Source of the DNA: an uncultured Christensenella sp.
GTDB taxonomy: Bacteria > Bacillota > Clostridia > Christensenellales > UBA3700
Direction of reading: 5' to 3'
DNA: 43,510 bases
Assembly (NCBI GenBank): GCA_910584975.1
Contig: CAJUEA010000009.1
Span: 1-43,510, forward strand
Part shown: one piece after another, positions 33,980 to 41,813 of the stretch
Layout of the letters: the number at the start of each line of letters is the position of its first letter
Position numbering within the stretch: position 1 is the stretch's first letter
Notes under the pieces: model-generated
The model's input: the letters and a program-made list of their open reading frames with translations, nothing else
Told to the model about the DNA's origin: nothing
Databases searched by the model: none
Program-made: the position numbers and the translations under genes

Positions 33980-35783
33980 TTTTCCTCCGTTTTAACTCAA
34001 CAATCCTGCTATTGATTTCCGCAATTTGATTGCGAAGCAGATTTTGTTTGTCAATATTACTTTCCTCTGAATATTGTGAAGTCAATTCTTGCATTTCTAT
34101 ATCTAAAAAGTCGATTTTTAAAGTATTAAAGCAGTCATTTAGCATTTGTTCCTTACAGTCATTAGGGATTTTGTCAAAGTTACCCTCGTAAATATGCTTT
34201 GCCTCTCCGTTACTTTCCAACTCTTTCAACATATTAATATTCAAAGTAGTATTGTTTGTTTTAAGTTCTCTTGCATAGTCATAAATGGCTATGTGTTCCT
34301 TATCCTTAAGATAAGGCGAAATATCTTCATTGATATAGTCAAGCGCGTCATAAGCAAAAATTGAATATATCAAAAATCTCGCAGCTTTATAATATTTATT
34401 TGTGCTTGGTTTCAAAGTAAATCGCTGTTCTTTTACATTCTCAACTGCTTGAGTTTCCTTATATCCGTTGATATTGTCCTCAAACTTGTCCAGCTGTTTT
34501 GCTAAGCTTGTTGCCGATAATCTGCTAAGCTCTGAAATCATTGGCAAGTATGCCTCTCTTTCCACCATTGTGGCAAGCTCTGTTAAAACTTCAAGTGCTT
34601 TGACTGCAAATTTACCTTGTCCTTCGGGCGTAGTCAAATCAAATTGCTTTGCAACAGTTCGAATTTTGTATTCAGTTGGAGAAATTGCCTGTTCCACAAG
34701 CTCCCTAAACTTACTCACACCATATTGCTTGATTATATCATCTGGGTCAAGCCCTTCAATAAGTCTCACAACTTTTACATTCAGCCCTGCATCTCGCAAA
34801 ATATCAATGCCTTTATATGTTGCTTTTTGGCCTGCGTTATCTCCGTCATAACATAAATAGATATTATTATTATAATATTTTAGCATTTTGGCTTGCTCGA
34901 TAGTCAGTGCTGTACCCATTGAAGCAACCACATTTTTAACGCCTGCTTGATACAAGCTTATAACATCCATATAACCTTCAACAACAATAACACAATTGAA
35001 GTTTTCTGTAAGCTTGGCTTTTTTCAATGTATGTACGCCAAAAAGTTCATTTCGTTTTTTAAAAATCAATGTTTCTTCAGTGTTTTTATATTTCATAAAA
35101 TCCACACTGCCCAAAGCTCTGCCACCAAAGGCAACAACATTGTTTAAATTGTTGAATATTGGAACAATCAATCTGCCTGCCTCAAAATCGTAAAGTTTAC
35201 CATTTTTTTCTTTTGCAACGCCACTCTCAATCATTTCATCATCTGAAAAACCTTTTGCGCGCAAATACTCAATCAATTCACTATAACCAGACGAATATCC
35301 CATTCCAAAAGTTTTGATTGTTGATTTTGTAAGCTTTCGCAAATTCAAATATTCAACAACTTCACCAGTTTTTTGTGCAACAAGATTGTTATGATAAAAA
35401 AGTCCTGTCTCTCGCATTAACTGATATAATCTTTCTTTTTTAAGCCTTTCTGCCTCTTTTTTTTCTTGATTAAAGTTACTGCTAAATTTTGGCACTTCCA
35501 AGCCTGCACGATTTGCAAGAATTTGTACTGCCTCCTTAAAATCAACATGCTCAACCTGTTGAATAAAAGAAAAAACATCTCCAGATGCGTGACATCCAAA
35601 GCAATAATATGTCCCACGCAATTCATCCACAGTAAAAGAAGGAGTTTTTTCGTTGTGTATAGGACATCTTGCCCAATAGCGTCCGCCTTTTTTTTCAAGG
35701 TCAACATACTTTTGAGCAACATCCACAATATTCGATTTGTCTCTCAGCTCTTGTAAAAAGCTTGAATAATCGTTGTACACCAT
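33969..35783 (-). CDS. dnaG: DNA primase DnaG
   Basis: Makes RNA primers for replication. 604 aa. The N-terminal zinc site is C40/H43 with C61/C64 (ARCPIHNEKTPSF, YYCFGCHASGD). The TOPRIM core has E269 in VIVVEGYMDVI and D313-G-D315 in CYDGDNAG. A C-terminal helicase-binding region (about 440-604) is divergent and helical. AGGAG sits only a few bases before ATG 35783; the adjacent GTG codon at 35780 is an alternative start one residue later. 131 bp separate it from dgt. Confidence 0.96.
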   Translation of the reverse strand: MVYNDYSSFLQELRDKSNIVDVAQKYVDLEKKGGRYWARCPIHNEKTPSFTVDELRGTYYCFGCHASGDVFSFIQQVEHVDFKEAVQILANRAGLEVPKFSSNFNQEKKEAERLKKERLYQLMRETGLFYHNNLVAQKTGEVVEYLNLRKLTKSTIKTFGMGYSSGYSELIEYLRAKGFSDDEMIESGVAKEKNGKLYDFEAGRLIVPIFNNLNNVVAFGGRALGSVDFMKYKNTEETLIFKKRNELFGVHTLKKAKLTENFNCVIVVEGYMDVISLYQAGVKNVVASMGTALTIEQAKMLKYYNNNIYLCYDGDNAGQKATYKGIDILRDAGLNVKVVRLIEGLDPDDIIKQYGVSKFRELVEQAISPTEYKIRTVAKQFDLTTPEGQGKFAVKALEVLTELATMVEREAYLPMISELSRLSATSLAKQLDKFEDNINGYKETQAVENVKEQRFTLKPSTNKYYKAARFLIYSIFAYDALDYINEDISPYLKDKEHIAIYDYARELKTNNTTLNINMLKELESNGEAKHIYEGNFDKIPNDCKEQMLNDCFNTLKIDFLDIEMQELTSQYSEESNIDKQNLLRNQIAEINSRIVELKRRKNGK

Positions 35784-35914
35784 TTTCTCCTGATTTACTA
35801 TATATTTTGCACTAATTCGCTTTAATTATAAATTATTAAAAAGCAAAAAAGATTGATATTGAATTTAATATTGCTAAAGAATATGCTTGTCTACACAAGT
35901 ATTTTTTATATAAT

Positions 35915-36910
35915 TTATAAATTCCAACAATTTGGAACAAACAAATCCTCAAATGCCTTAACTGCAAATGTATCTGTCATACTTGCAATATAATCGGTAA
36001 CAGCATTATCTTTACCCCATTTATCAATCAGACTTATGTAAAAAGCAGGCAATTTATCAATGTTTTTCATATAGTAATCATACAAAAATTCAATCATTTG
36101 ATTTGCTTTTTGCTCTTCAATTTTTGCCTTAGGATTGAAATATACACTTTTAAACATAAAGTCTCGCAATTCGTCAGCCATTTTGTCAATTTGTTCAGAA
36201 TATCCAACAAAATTTTTGCCATAGCTGTTTTTTACAATATCGCTAACCAAAGTGTTGATTCTTTTTGCCTTGCTATCGCCTAAAACGTCAGTTATGTGTT
36301 TAGGAATGTCATTTTCAGTCAAAATACCACCCAAAATTGCATCCTCAATATCGTGATTCATATATGCAATTCTGTCAGCATAACTTACAATTTTGCCTTC
36401 AAGTGTAGATGGCTTGCCACTTTTTTTGTGGTGCAAAATGCCATCTTTAACCTCAAAAGTCAAATTTAAACCTTCCCCGTCATTTTCAAGAAACTCCACA
36501 ACTCTCAAACTATGCTTGTTGTGCTCAAAGCCACTTGGATTAAGTTTGTTAAGCACATTTTCGCCACTATGACCAAAAGGAGTGTGTCCCAAATCGTGTC
36601 CAAGGCTTATTGCCTCAGTCAAATCCTCATTAAGACGCAATGCCCTTGCAATAGTTCTTGCAACTTGCATAACTTCCAAAGTATGTGTAAGGCGTGTTCT
36701 GTAATGATCGCCTTTTGGAGACAAAAACACTTGCGTTTTATGTTTTAAACGCCTAAAAGCTTTGCTGTGAATAATTCTGTCTCTATCCCTTTGAAATTCA
36801 GTTCTCAACAATGAAGGCTCAACTTCAAATTTCCTTCCAGCAGTATTTTCAGAATGACAGGCATATTCACTAAGATATTTTTTTTCGAATTCATAAATGT
36901 GTTCTAACAT
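35915..36910 (-). CDS. dgt: HD-domain deoxyguanosinetriphosphate triphosphohydrolase-like protein
   Basis: Hydrolyses dNTPs to nucleosides and tripolyphosphate; 331 aa, the short Bacillota type. The signature RDRIIHSKAFRRLKHKTQVF and the HD metal ligands are present: H76 (LTHTLEV), H105-D106 (SLGHDLGHTPFGH) and the Asp of SYADRIAYMNHDIEDA. It lies just upstream of dnaG-rpoD, as in many Clostridia, and 24 nt after the CNNM gene. AGGAAA precedes the ATG. Preference for dGTP is family inference; some members act on other dNTPs. Confidence 0.92.
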   Translation of the reverse strand: MLEHIYEFEKKYLSEYACHSENTAGRKFEVEPSLLRTEFQRDRDRIIHSKAFRRLKHKTQVFLSPKGDHYRTRLTHTLEVMQVARTIARALRLNEDLTEAISLGHDLGHTPFGHSGENVLNKLNPSGFEHNKHSLRVVEFLENDGEGLNLTFEVKDGILHHKKSGKPSTLEGKIVSYADRIAYMNHDIEDAILGGILTENDIPKHITDVLGDSKAKRINTLVSDIVKNSYGKNFVGYSEQIDKMADELRDFMFKSVYFNPKAKIEEQKANQMIEFLYDYYMKNIDKLPAFYISLIDKWGKDNAVTDYIASMTDTFAVKAFEDLFVPNCWNL

Positions 36911-36934
36911 ACTTTTTCCTTTTAGATTATTTTA

Positions 36935-38365
36935 TTACTTATCTTCAATATTATCGTTTGATTGTTCAACATTATCATTTGAAATATTGTCATCAATTTC
37001 CTCTTTATGCAAAGATTTTTCTGACTTTTTATCTTCTTTCTTATCGTCCTCTTTATCGTCATCCTTCTTGAAGAATTTGTCAATAAAAGTCTCGTCTTCT
37101 TCCTCTTCAAAGTTTTCCAAAACTTTAACATAAATTTTGGTTACTTTTTTAGGGTCGGCATCAATAACTTTTATTGTAAGATTATGAAAATCAAATTGCT
37201 CATCAACACTTGGGATATAACCAAAACAATCGATAACCCAACCACTTACTGTTGTAACCTCAAGTTCGTCGCTGTCATATTTTTGGTGGAAAGTGTCAAA
37301 CATATCCTCTATGTTACAACCACCGTCAATTTGATATTCATTTTCGCTAATTTGAACAATATCCTCAACCACTTCATCATGCTCGTCCCAAATTTCACCA
37401 ACAAGCTCTTCCAAAATGTCCTCAAGCGTAACAATACCAGCAGTGCCACCATATTCGTCAAGCACTACTGCCATATGCGCCTTTGATTTTTGCAACATTT
37501 TAAGCACATTTGACAAAGTAGAGTTCAAAGTTACCCAAATAGTTTGCGACATATATTTTTTGATGTCAAATTCTTTTTTAAAGTAGTTTTTGTAAAAATC
37601 TTTCTCGTGCAAAACACCAATTACATTGTCAATATCCTCTTCAAATACTGGCAATCTTGAAAAACCATTTTCCAAAAACAAATCTCTAAGCTCGTCTTTT
37701 TTTGCGTTTGCCTCAACAGCAATCACATCCACGCGTGGAGTAAAAATATCCTTAACTGTAAGTTCATTAAACTCAATGGCACTTCGAATAAGTTCTCCTT
37801 CATCTTTATCAATGCCACCTTCAGTTGTAGCCTCATCAACCATAGTAATAAGTTCAGCCTCACTCATTGCAGTGTTTTCATTTGGCTTGAACATTTTAAT
37901 CAAAAGCTTTTGCCATTTAGAAAACAACCAAGTAAACGGAGTGAAAATCAAGCACAAAATCTGCAAAATTGTTGCAACACGAATTGCAAAGCCTTCGCTG
38001 AACTCTTTTGCAATGCTTTTTGGAGTAATTTCGCCAAAAATCAATGTAATAACCGTAACAACAATAGTTGAAACTGTTGCAGCCAAGTCAGGTTGAGACT
38101 TAATAATTTCTGTAAACAACAAAGTAGCTATTGTTGCGGCAGCAATATTGACAATATTGTTACCAATCAAAATTGTAGTAATCAATTTGTCATAGTTATC
38201 CACAAGCAACAAAGCTTTTTTTGCGCCCTTAGAGCCTTCGTTTGCTTTGTTCTTAAGCTTGATTTTATTCAAGCTGTTATAAGATGTTTCACTTGCACTA
38301 AAAAATCCAGACAAAGCAGTTAAAACAATAATTCCGACAATATAACCTATACATTGGGGGGACAT
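36935..38365 (-). CDS. CNNM/CorC-HlyC family membrane protein (DUF21-CBS)
   Basis: 476 aa. A DUF21 transmembrane domain (about 1-150, four hydrophobic segments; GFFSASETSYNSLN, GNNIVNIAAATIAT, FGEITPKSIAKE) is followed by a CBS pair (about 205-325; FTPRVDVIAVE, VLDEYGGTAGIVTLEDILEE) and a CorC_HlyC domain (about 335-425). The last 50 residues are an extreme Asp/Glu/Lys tail not seen in most homologues. Such proteins are linked to Mg2+ or Co2+ efflux; the old label hemolysin is not supported. AGAGGA lies 11 nt before the ATG. It begins the run through dgt toward dnaG. Confidence 0.9.
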   Translation of the reverse strand: MSPQCIGYIVGIIVLTALSGFFSASETSYNSLNKIKLKNKANEGSKGAKKALLLVDNYDKLITTILIGNNIVNIAAATIATLLFTEIIKSQPDLAATVSTIVVTVITLIFGEITPKSIAKEFSEGFAIRVATILQILCLIFTPFTWLFSKWQKLLIKMFKPNENTAMSEAELITMVDEATTEGGIDKDEGELIRSAIEFNELTVKDIFTPRVDVIAVEANAKKDELRDLFLENGFSRLPVFEEDIDNVIGVLHEKDFYKNYFKKEFDIKKYMSQTIWVTLNSTLSNVLKMLQKSKAHMAVVLDEYGGTAGIVTLEDILEELVGEIWDEHDEVVEDIVQISENEYQIDGGCNIEDMFDTFHQKYDSDELEVTTVSGWVIDCFGYIPSVDEQFDFHNLTIKVIDADPKKVTKIYVKVLENFEEEEDETFIDKFFKKDDDKEDDKKEDKKSEKSLHKEEIDDNISNDNVEQSNDNIEDK

Positions 38366-38598
38366 ATTTTTTAATTCCTCTTTTTTGTTATGATATAAAT
38401 TTACCTTTCAAAGGTATTGTTTTTTATAATTTTTTGCAACAATTAATGATTAATTATTATATTTTATACGCTAAACAACAGCTAATTGTTAATAAATATT
38501 CAAATTTTTAATTAAAAATGCCTAGTTTTTGAGATAATAGCAATATTATATAACCATTTATTTGTAGTTAACTAATCAAGTTGTACATAATTTGTCAA

Positions 38599-39975
38599 TT
38601 ATTTTCTGTCGTCACGAGCAACATACTCTTTGTATTCGCAAACAGCATTGTAACCTGGACGAATAATTTTTCCGTTGTTAGACAGCTCCTCAATTCTGTG
38701 AGCTGACCATCCTACAACCCTTGCAATAGCAAAAATCGGAGTAAACAACTCAACAGGAAGTCCTAGCATATTATACAAAAATCCTGAATAAAAGTCGATA
38801 TTGCAACTTACGCCTTTGTATATTGAGCGTTTTTTACCAATAATTTCAGGCGCCAATCGCTGAATTTTTTCATACAAAGCATATTCACTTTGAGCGTGTT
38901 TTTCACAAGCCAATGCTTTGATATATGATTTTAAAATATCTGCTCTTGGGTCAGACAAAGAATAAACAGCGTGTCCCATTCCATAAATCAAACCACTCTT
39001 GTCAAATGCTTTTTTGTCAAGCAATGCTTCAAGATATTTTGTAACACTTTCGTCTGAATAATCAGGCAGATTTGCTTTCATATCCTCAATCATTTTTACA
39101 ACTTTAATGTTTGCACCACCATGTCTTGGTCCTTTAAGTGAGCCAAGTGATGCTGCAATTGAGCTGTATGTGTCTGTGCCGGAAGAACTTACAACATGTG
39201 TTGTGAAAGAGCTGTTATTTCCACCACCATGCTCTGCGTGCAATACAAGACAAATATCCAAGAGCTCCGCCTCAAGTGGTGTAAACTTGCCATCTTCACG
39301 CAAGATATACAACAAATTTTCTGCAATGGAATATTCAGGATTTGGTTTTCTGATAAGCAAACTTTCAGAATTGTAGTAATGCTTATAAACATTGTAACCA
39401 TAAACAGCAAGCAATGGAAACTCTGCAATAAGTTGCAAACATTGCCTTAAAACATTTGGTATGCCGATGTCATCTGGATTGCTGTCATAAGAATACAAAG
39501 TTAGTACTGACCTTGACAAAGCAATCATCATATCGTTTGTTGGTGCTTTCATAATGATATCACGAACAAAGCTGTTTGGTAATCTTCTGAATCCACCTAA
39601 AATTTCAATAAAATTTTTAAGTTCGTCATTATTTGGCAATTTTCCAAAAAGCAACAAATATGCAGTTTCTTCAAAACCAAATCTATTGCGACTGCCTGCA
39701 AAACCATTGACAATATCCTCAATTTTGATACCACGATAATAAAGCTCACCTTTGCAAGGCACAGATTTGCCCTCTGCATTTGTTTTGCTTGATATAATGT
39801 CTGAAATTTCAGTCAGACCAGTAAGAACACCTTTACCATTAATGTCCCTTAGTCCTCTTTTAACATCATACTTGTCGTAGTACTCACTTTTGATATATGT
39901 ACTTTCTTTTGCCATAATTGCCAGACCTTTAATATCGTCTTGCACTTCACTTAAAAACTTCTCGAAATCTGTCAT
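38599..39975 (-). CDS. Citrate synthase
   Basis: Condenses oxaloacetate and acetyl-CoA to citrate; 458 aa, with an N-terminal extension of about 45 residues compared with the shortest members. Catalytic residues are H249 (HAEHGGGN), H285 (GPRHGGAN) and D394 (NIDFYSG). GMGHAVYSLSDPRAD carries Ala in place of Arg at the usual GHRVY position, a form I associate with Bacillota citrate/2-methylcitrate synthases. No aconitase or isocitrate dehydrogenase gene is adjacent, so it may serve glutamate synthesis alone. GAGGAGG precedes the ATG, and a consensus promoter lies 30 nt upstream. Confidence 0.93.
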   Translation of the reverse strand: MTDFEKFLSEVQDDIKGLAIMAKESTYIKSEYYDKYDVKRGLRDINGKGVLTGLTEISDIISSKTNAEGKSVPCKGELYYRGIKIEDIVNGFAGSRNRFGFEETAYLLLFGKLPNNDELKNFIEILGGFRRLPNSFVRDIIMKAPTNDMMIALSRSVLTLYSYDSNPDDIGIPNVLRQCLQLIAEFPLLAVYGYNVYKHYYNSESLLIRKPNPEYSIAENLLYILREDGKFTPLEAELLDICLVLHAEHGGGNNSSFTTHVVSSSGTDTYSSIAASLGSLKGPRHGGANIKVVKMIEDMKANLPDYSDESVTKYLEALLDKKAFDKSGLIYGMGHAVYSLSDPRADILKSYIKALACEKHAQSEYALYEKIQRLAPEIIGKKRSIYKGVSCNIDFYSGFLYNMLGLPVELFTPIFAIARVVGWSAHRIEELSNNGKIIRPGYNAVCEYKEYVARDDRK

Positions 39976-39999
39976 GCTGCCTCCTCACAAAACTATTCT

Positions 40000-40033
40000 A
40001 GTGTATTATAACACACTTTATTGTAAAAATCAA
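40000..40033 (-). promoter_or_regulatory. Citrate synthase promoter with overlapping palindrome
   Basis: Minus strand TTGATT (40033-40028), a 17-nt spacer and TATAAT (40010-40005). An 18-bp near-palindrome AGTGTATTA-TAACACACT (40000-40017, 8 of 9 pairs) covers the -10 box, a classical repressor position. Confidence 0.65.
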
Positions 40034-40260
40034 TAGATATTTTGATTTTATTTATAATATTTATAATTTTATATAATAAGATTTATTTATAAAAATTCAC
40101 GCAAAACACCATTTTTAGCTTGTAAAAACAATTTAAAAATGATATAATGTAAGCATATTTATACAAATGATCTTGTAAAATTAATTTTTACAATAGATAT
40201 TTTCAATCAAAATTATTTGCAAAATTTACAAGTTAATATTATATAAATGCACTTTTACAA
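40021..40260. repeat. Cluster of TTGTAAAA/TTTTACAA motifs between citrate synthase and the CDF operon
   Basis: TTGTAAAA occurs at 40021-40028, 40120-40127 and 40173-40180; its complement TTTTACAA at 40186-40193 and 40253-40260, with a 7-base TTTACAA at 40225-40231. The pair 40173-40193 forms a perfect 8-bp hairpin with a 5-nt loop. The copy at 40120 overlaps the -35 of the CDF operon. The 322-bp gap 39976-40297 holds two promoters and these motifs and no gene. Confidence 0.4.
40120..40148 (+). promoter_or_regulatory. Promoter of the small acidic protein-CDF operon
   Basis: TTGTAA (40120-40125), a 17-nt spacer and TATAAT (40143-40148). Transcription would start near 40155, leaving a leader of about 140 nt that includes the hairpin at 40173-40193. 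No manganese (yybP-ykoY) riboswitch is recognisable in it. Confidence 0.6.
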
Positions 40261-40297
40261 AATTAAAAATTATAAACTCAAAAAGGTAAATTTAGTT

Positions 40298-40471
40298 ATG
40301 GATAACTACACACTAATGAAATTATCAGAAAAAATGGACGACGACGGGATTGATATTGCAGATTTCGACCCCGAAGAACTTTACGAAATTGCTGACGACG
40401 CAGAGGCTTTTAAGCAAAAATACAAAGAATTTTACACTGATATAAAACTTTCTATCAAGGAGGATTGGTAA
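40298..40471 (+). CDS. Small acidic protein coupled to a CDF transporter
   Basis: 57 aa, not recognised, strongly acidic: LSEKMDDDGIDIADFDPEEL and EIADDAEAFKQKYKEF, with Asp/Glu making up roughly a third of the chain. I start at ATG 40298 (MDNYTLMKL), with AAAAGGT about ten nucleotides upstream; an in-frame ATG at 40247 lacks a ribosome site. Its stop overlaps the transporter start as TAATG and the transporter's ribosome site AAGGAGG lies in its last codons, so the two are translationally coupled. A metal-binding or partner role is only inferred. Confidence 0.65.
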   Translation: MDNYTLMKLSEKMDDDGIDIADFDPEELYEIADDAEAFKQKYKEFYTDIKLSIKEDW

Positions 40472-41646
40472 TGTCTGAATTTATCGCAAAAAAAATAATT
40501 AAAAAACAATCCCCTGATAAACAAACTGATGCAAGACTTCGCAATTTGATTGGAGTTGTAGCAAGTTTTGTTGGAATAATTGCAAATTTGCTTATTGGTA
40601 CTGCAAAGCTTGCAGTTGGCTTGATTTTTTCAAGCATTTCTGTTGCAAGTGATGGTTTGAATAACATTTCAGATACGGCCTCCTCTGCTGTAAGTATGAT
40701 AAGTTTTAAAATTGCAGACAAGCCTGCTGATAAAAAACATCCTTTCGGACACGCTCGTGCAGAATATCTTGCAGCAATGATAATATCCTTTTTCATAATA
40801 ATGGTTGGCATTGAACTTATAAAATCGTCTATTGAGAAAATCACACAAAACACTGCTGCAACTTTCAGTTATATCACAATTGGGATACTTTGCTTTTCAA
40901 TTCTAGTCAAAATTTGCCTTTTCATTTATAATATGGCAATGTACCAAAAAATCAAATCTGCTACGCTGAAAGGTGTTGCCATTGATTGCATAAGCGATTG
41001 TGCAGTAAGTTCTATTATTTTGATTTCAACAATTATTTCTCATTTTGTTGGAGTAAATCTTGATGGTTATTTTGGCGTTGTGGTTGCGCTATTGATTATT
41101 ATTCAAGGCTTTAAGCTTATGATAAGCACATTCAACCCTTTGCTTGGCGAAAAAGCAGATAAGCAAATGGTATCCGATATTGCAAAAAGCATCCAAAACT
41201 ATGAAGGTGTGCTTGGCATTCATGATATGATTATCCACAATTATGGACCAAACAGATTTTTTGTAAGCGTGCATGTTGAGGTTGATTGCATGCAAGATAT
41301 GCTGAAAAGTCACGAACTAATTGATAAAATTGAAAGAGAGCTGACAACTCAAAGCACTCAACTACTTATTCATATGGATCCAATCAACAAAGATGACGAA
41401 CAATCAAACAATTATAAAGCAATGATTGCAGAACTTGCAAAGCAAATTGATGAAAGAATTACAATTCACGATTTTCGAATGGTTCAAGGAACAAACAGCA
41501 ATAATTTAATTTTTGATATTGTTTTGCCAATGGATTTGAAACTTTCAGATGAACAAGTAAAAGAAAATCTTTCACAAATGGTACACTCACAAGACACTAC
41601 TTGCAATCTTGTAATAAATATTGATAAAAACTACACTGAGTGTTAA
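40471..41646 (+). CDS. Cation diffusion facilitator, probably Mn2+-type
   Basis: 391 aa proton-coupled metal exporter with six helices (about 25-230) and a ferredoxin-like cytoplasmic domain, plus a C-terminal extension of about 80 residues. Site A ligands read N64-x3-D68 in helix 2 (DGLNNISD) and D172-x3-D176 in helix 5 (DCISD). Zn exporters have H/D ligands at these positions; an N-D/D-D set is described for Mn exporters such as pneumococcal MntE, so Mn2+ is my preferred substrate. KKHPFGHARAEY is the family signature. I use ATG 40471, since AAGGAGG is at 40458-40464; a TTG at 40465 is too close to it. Confidence 0.9.
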   Translation: MSEFIAKKIIKKQSPDKQTDARLRNLIGVVASFVGIIANLLIGTAKLAVGLIFSSISVASDGLNNISDTASSAVSMISFKIADKPADKKHPFGHARAEYLAAMIISFFIIMVGIELIKSSIEKITQNTAATFSYITIGILCFSILVKICLFIYNMAMYQKIKSATLKGVAIDCISDCAVSSIILISTIISHFVGVNLDGYFGVVVALLIIIQGFKLMISTFNPLLGEKADKQMVSDIAKSIQNYEGVLGIHDMIIHNYGPNRFFVSVHVEVDCMQDMLKSHELIDKIERELTTQSTQLLIHMDPINKDDEQSNNYKAMIAELAKQIDERITIHDFRMVQGTNSNNLIFDIVLPMDLKLSDEQVKENLSQMVHSQDTTCNLVINIDKNYTEC

Positions 41647-41663
41647 AATCTAGAAATTAGCAA

Positions 41664-41692
41664 AAAAAATCACGCAAAATGCGTGATTTTTT
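41664..41692. terminator. Bidirectional terminator between the CDF gene and the GH3 gene
   Basis: ATCACGCA (41669-41676) pairs with TGCGTGAT (41680-41687), flanked by A-run and T-run that extend the stem to 41664-41692. It works for either strand in this convergent gap. Confidence 0.85.
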
Positions 41693-41813
41693 GTTATATT
41701 AGCAAATTTTTTAAAGTTACTTTAATTAAAAAAATCAAATTTATTGAAAATTTCACAATATAATTAACAAACAATATTATTTATTTGCAAAGCATTCGTT
41801 AAAAAATCAACTT

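Noticed and set aside
38402..38416. Hairpin TACCTTT-C-AAAGGTA followed by T's upstream of the CNNM gene
   Set aside because: As a plus-strand terminator it has no plus-strand gene to end; on the minus strand it lacks a T-run.
40149..40297. Manganese (yybP-ykoY) riboswitch upstream of the CDF operon
   Set aside because: The 140-nt leader lacks the conserved loops; only a simple A/T hairpin is visible.
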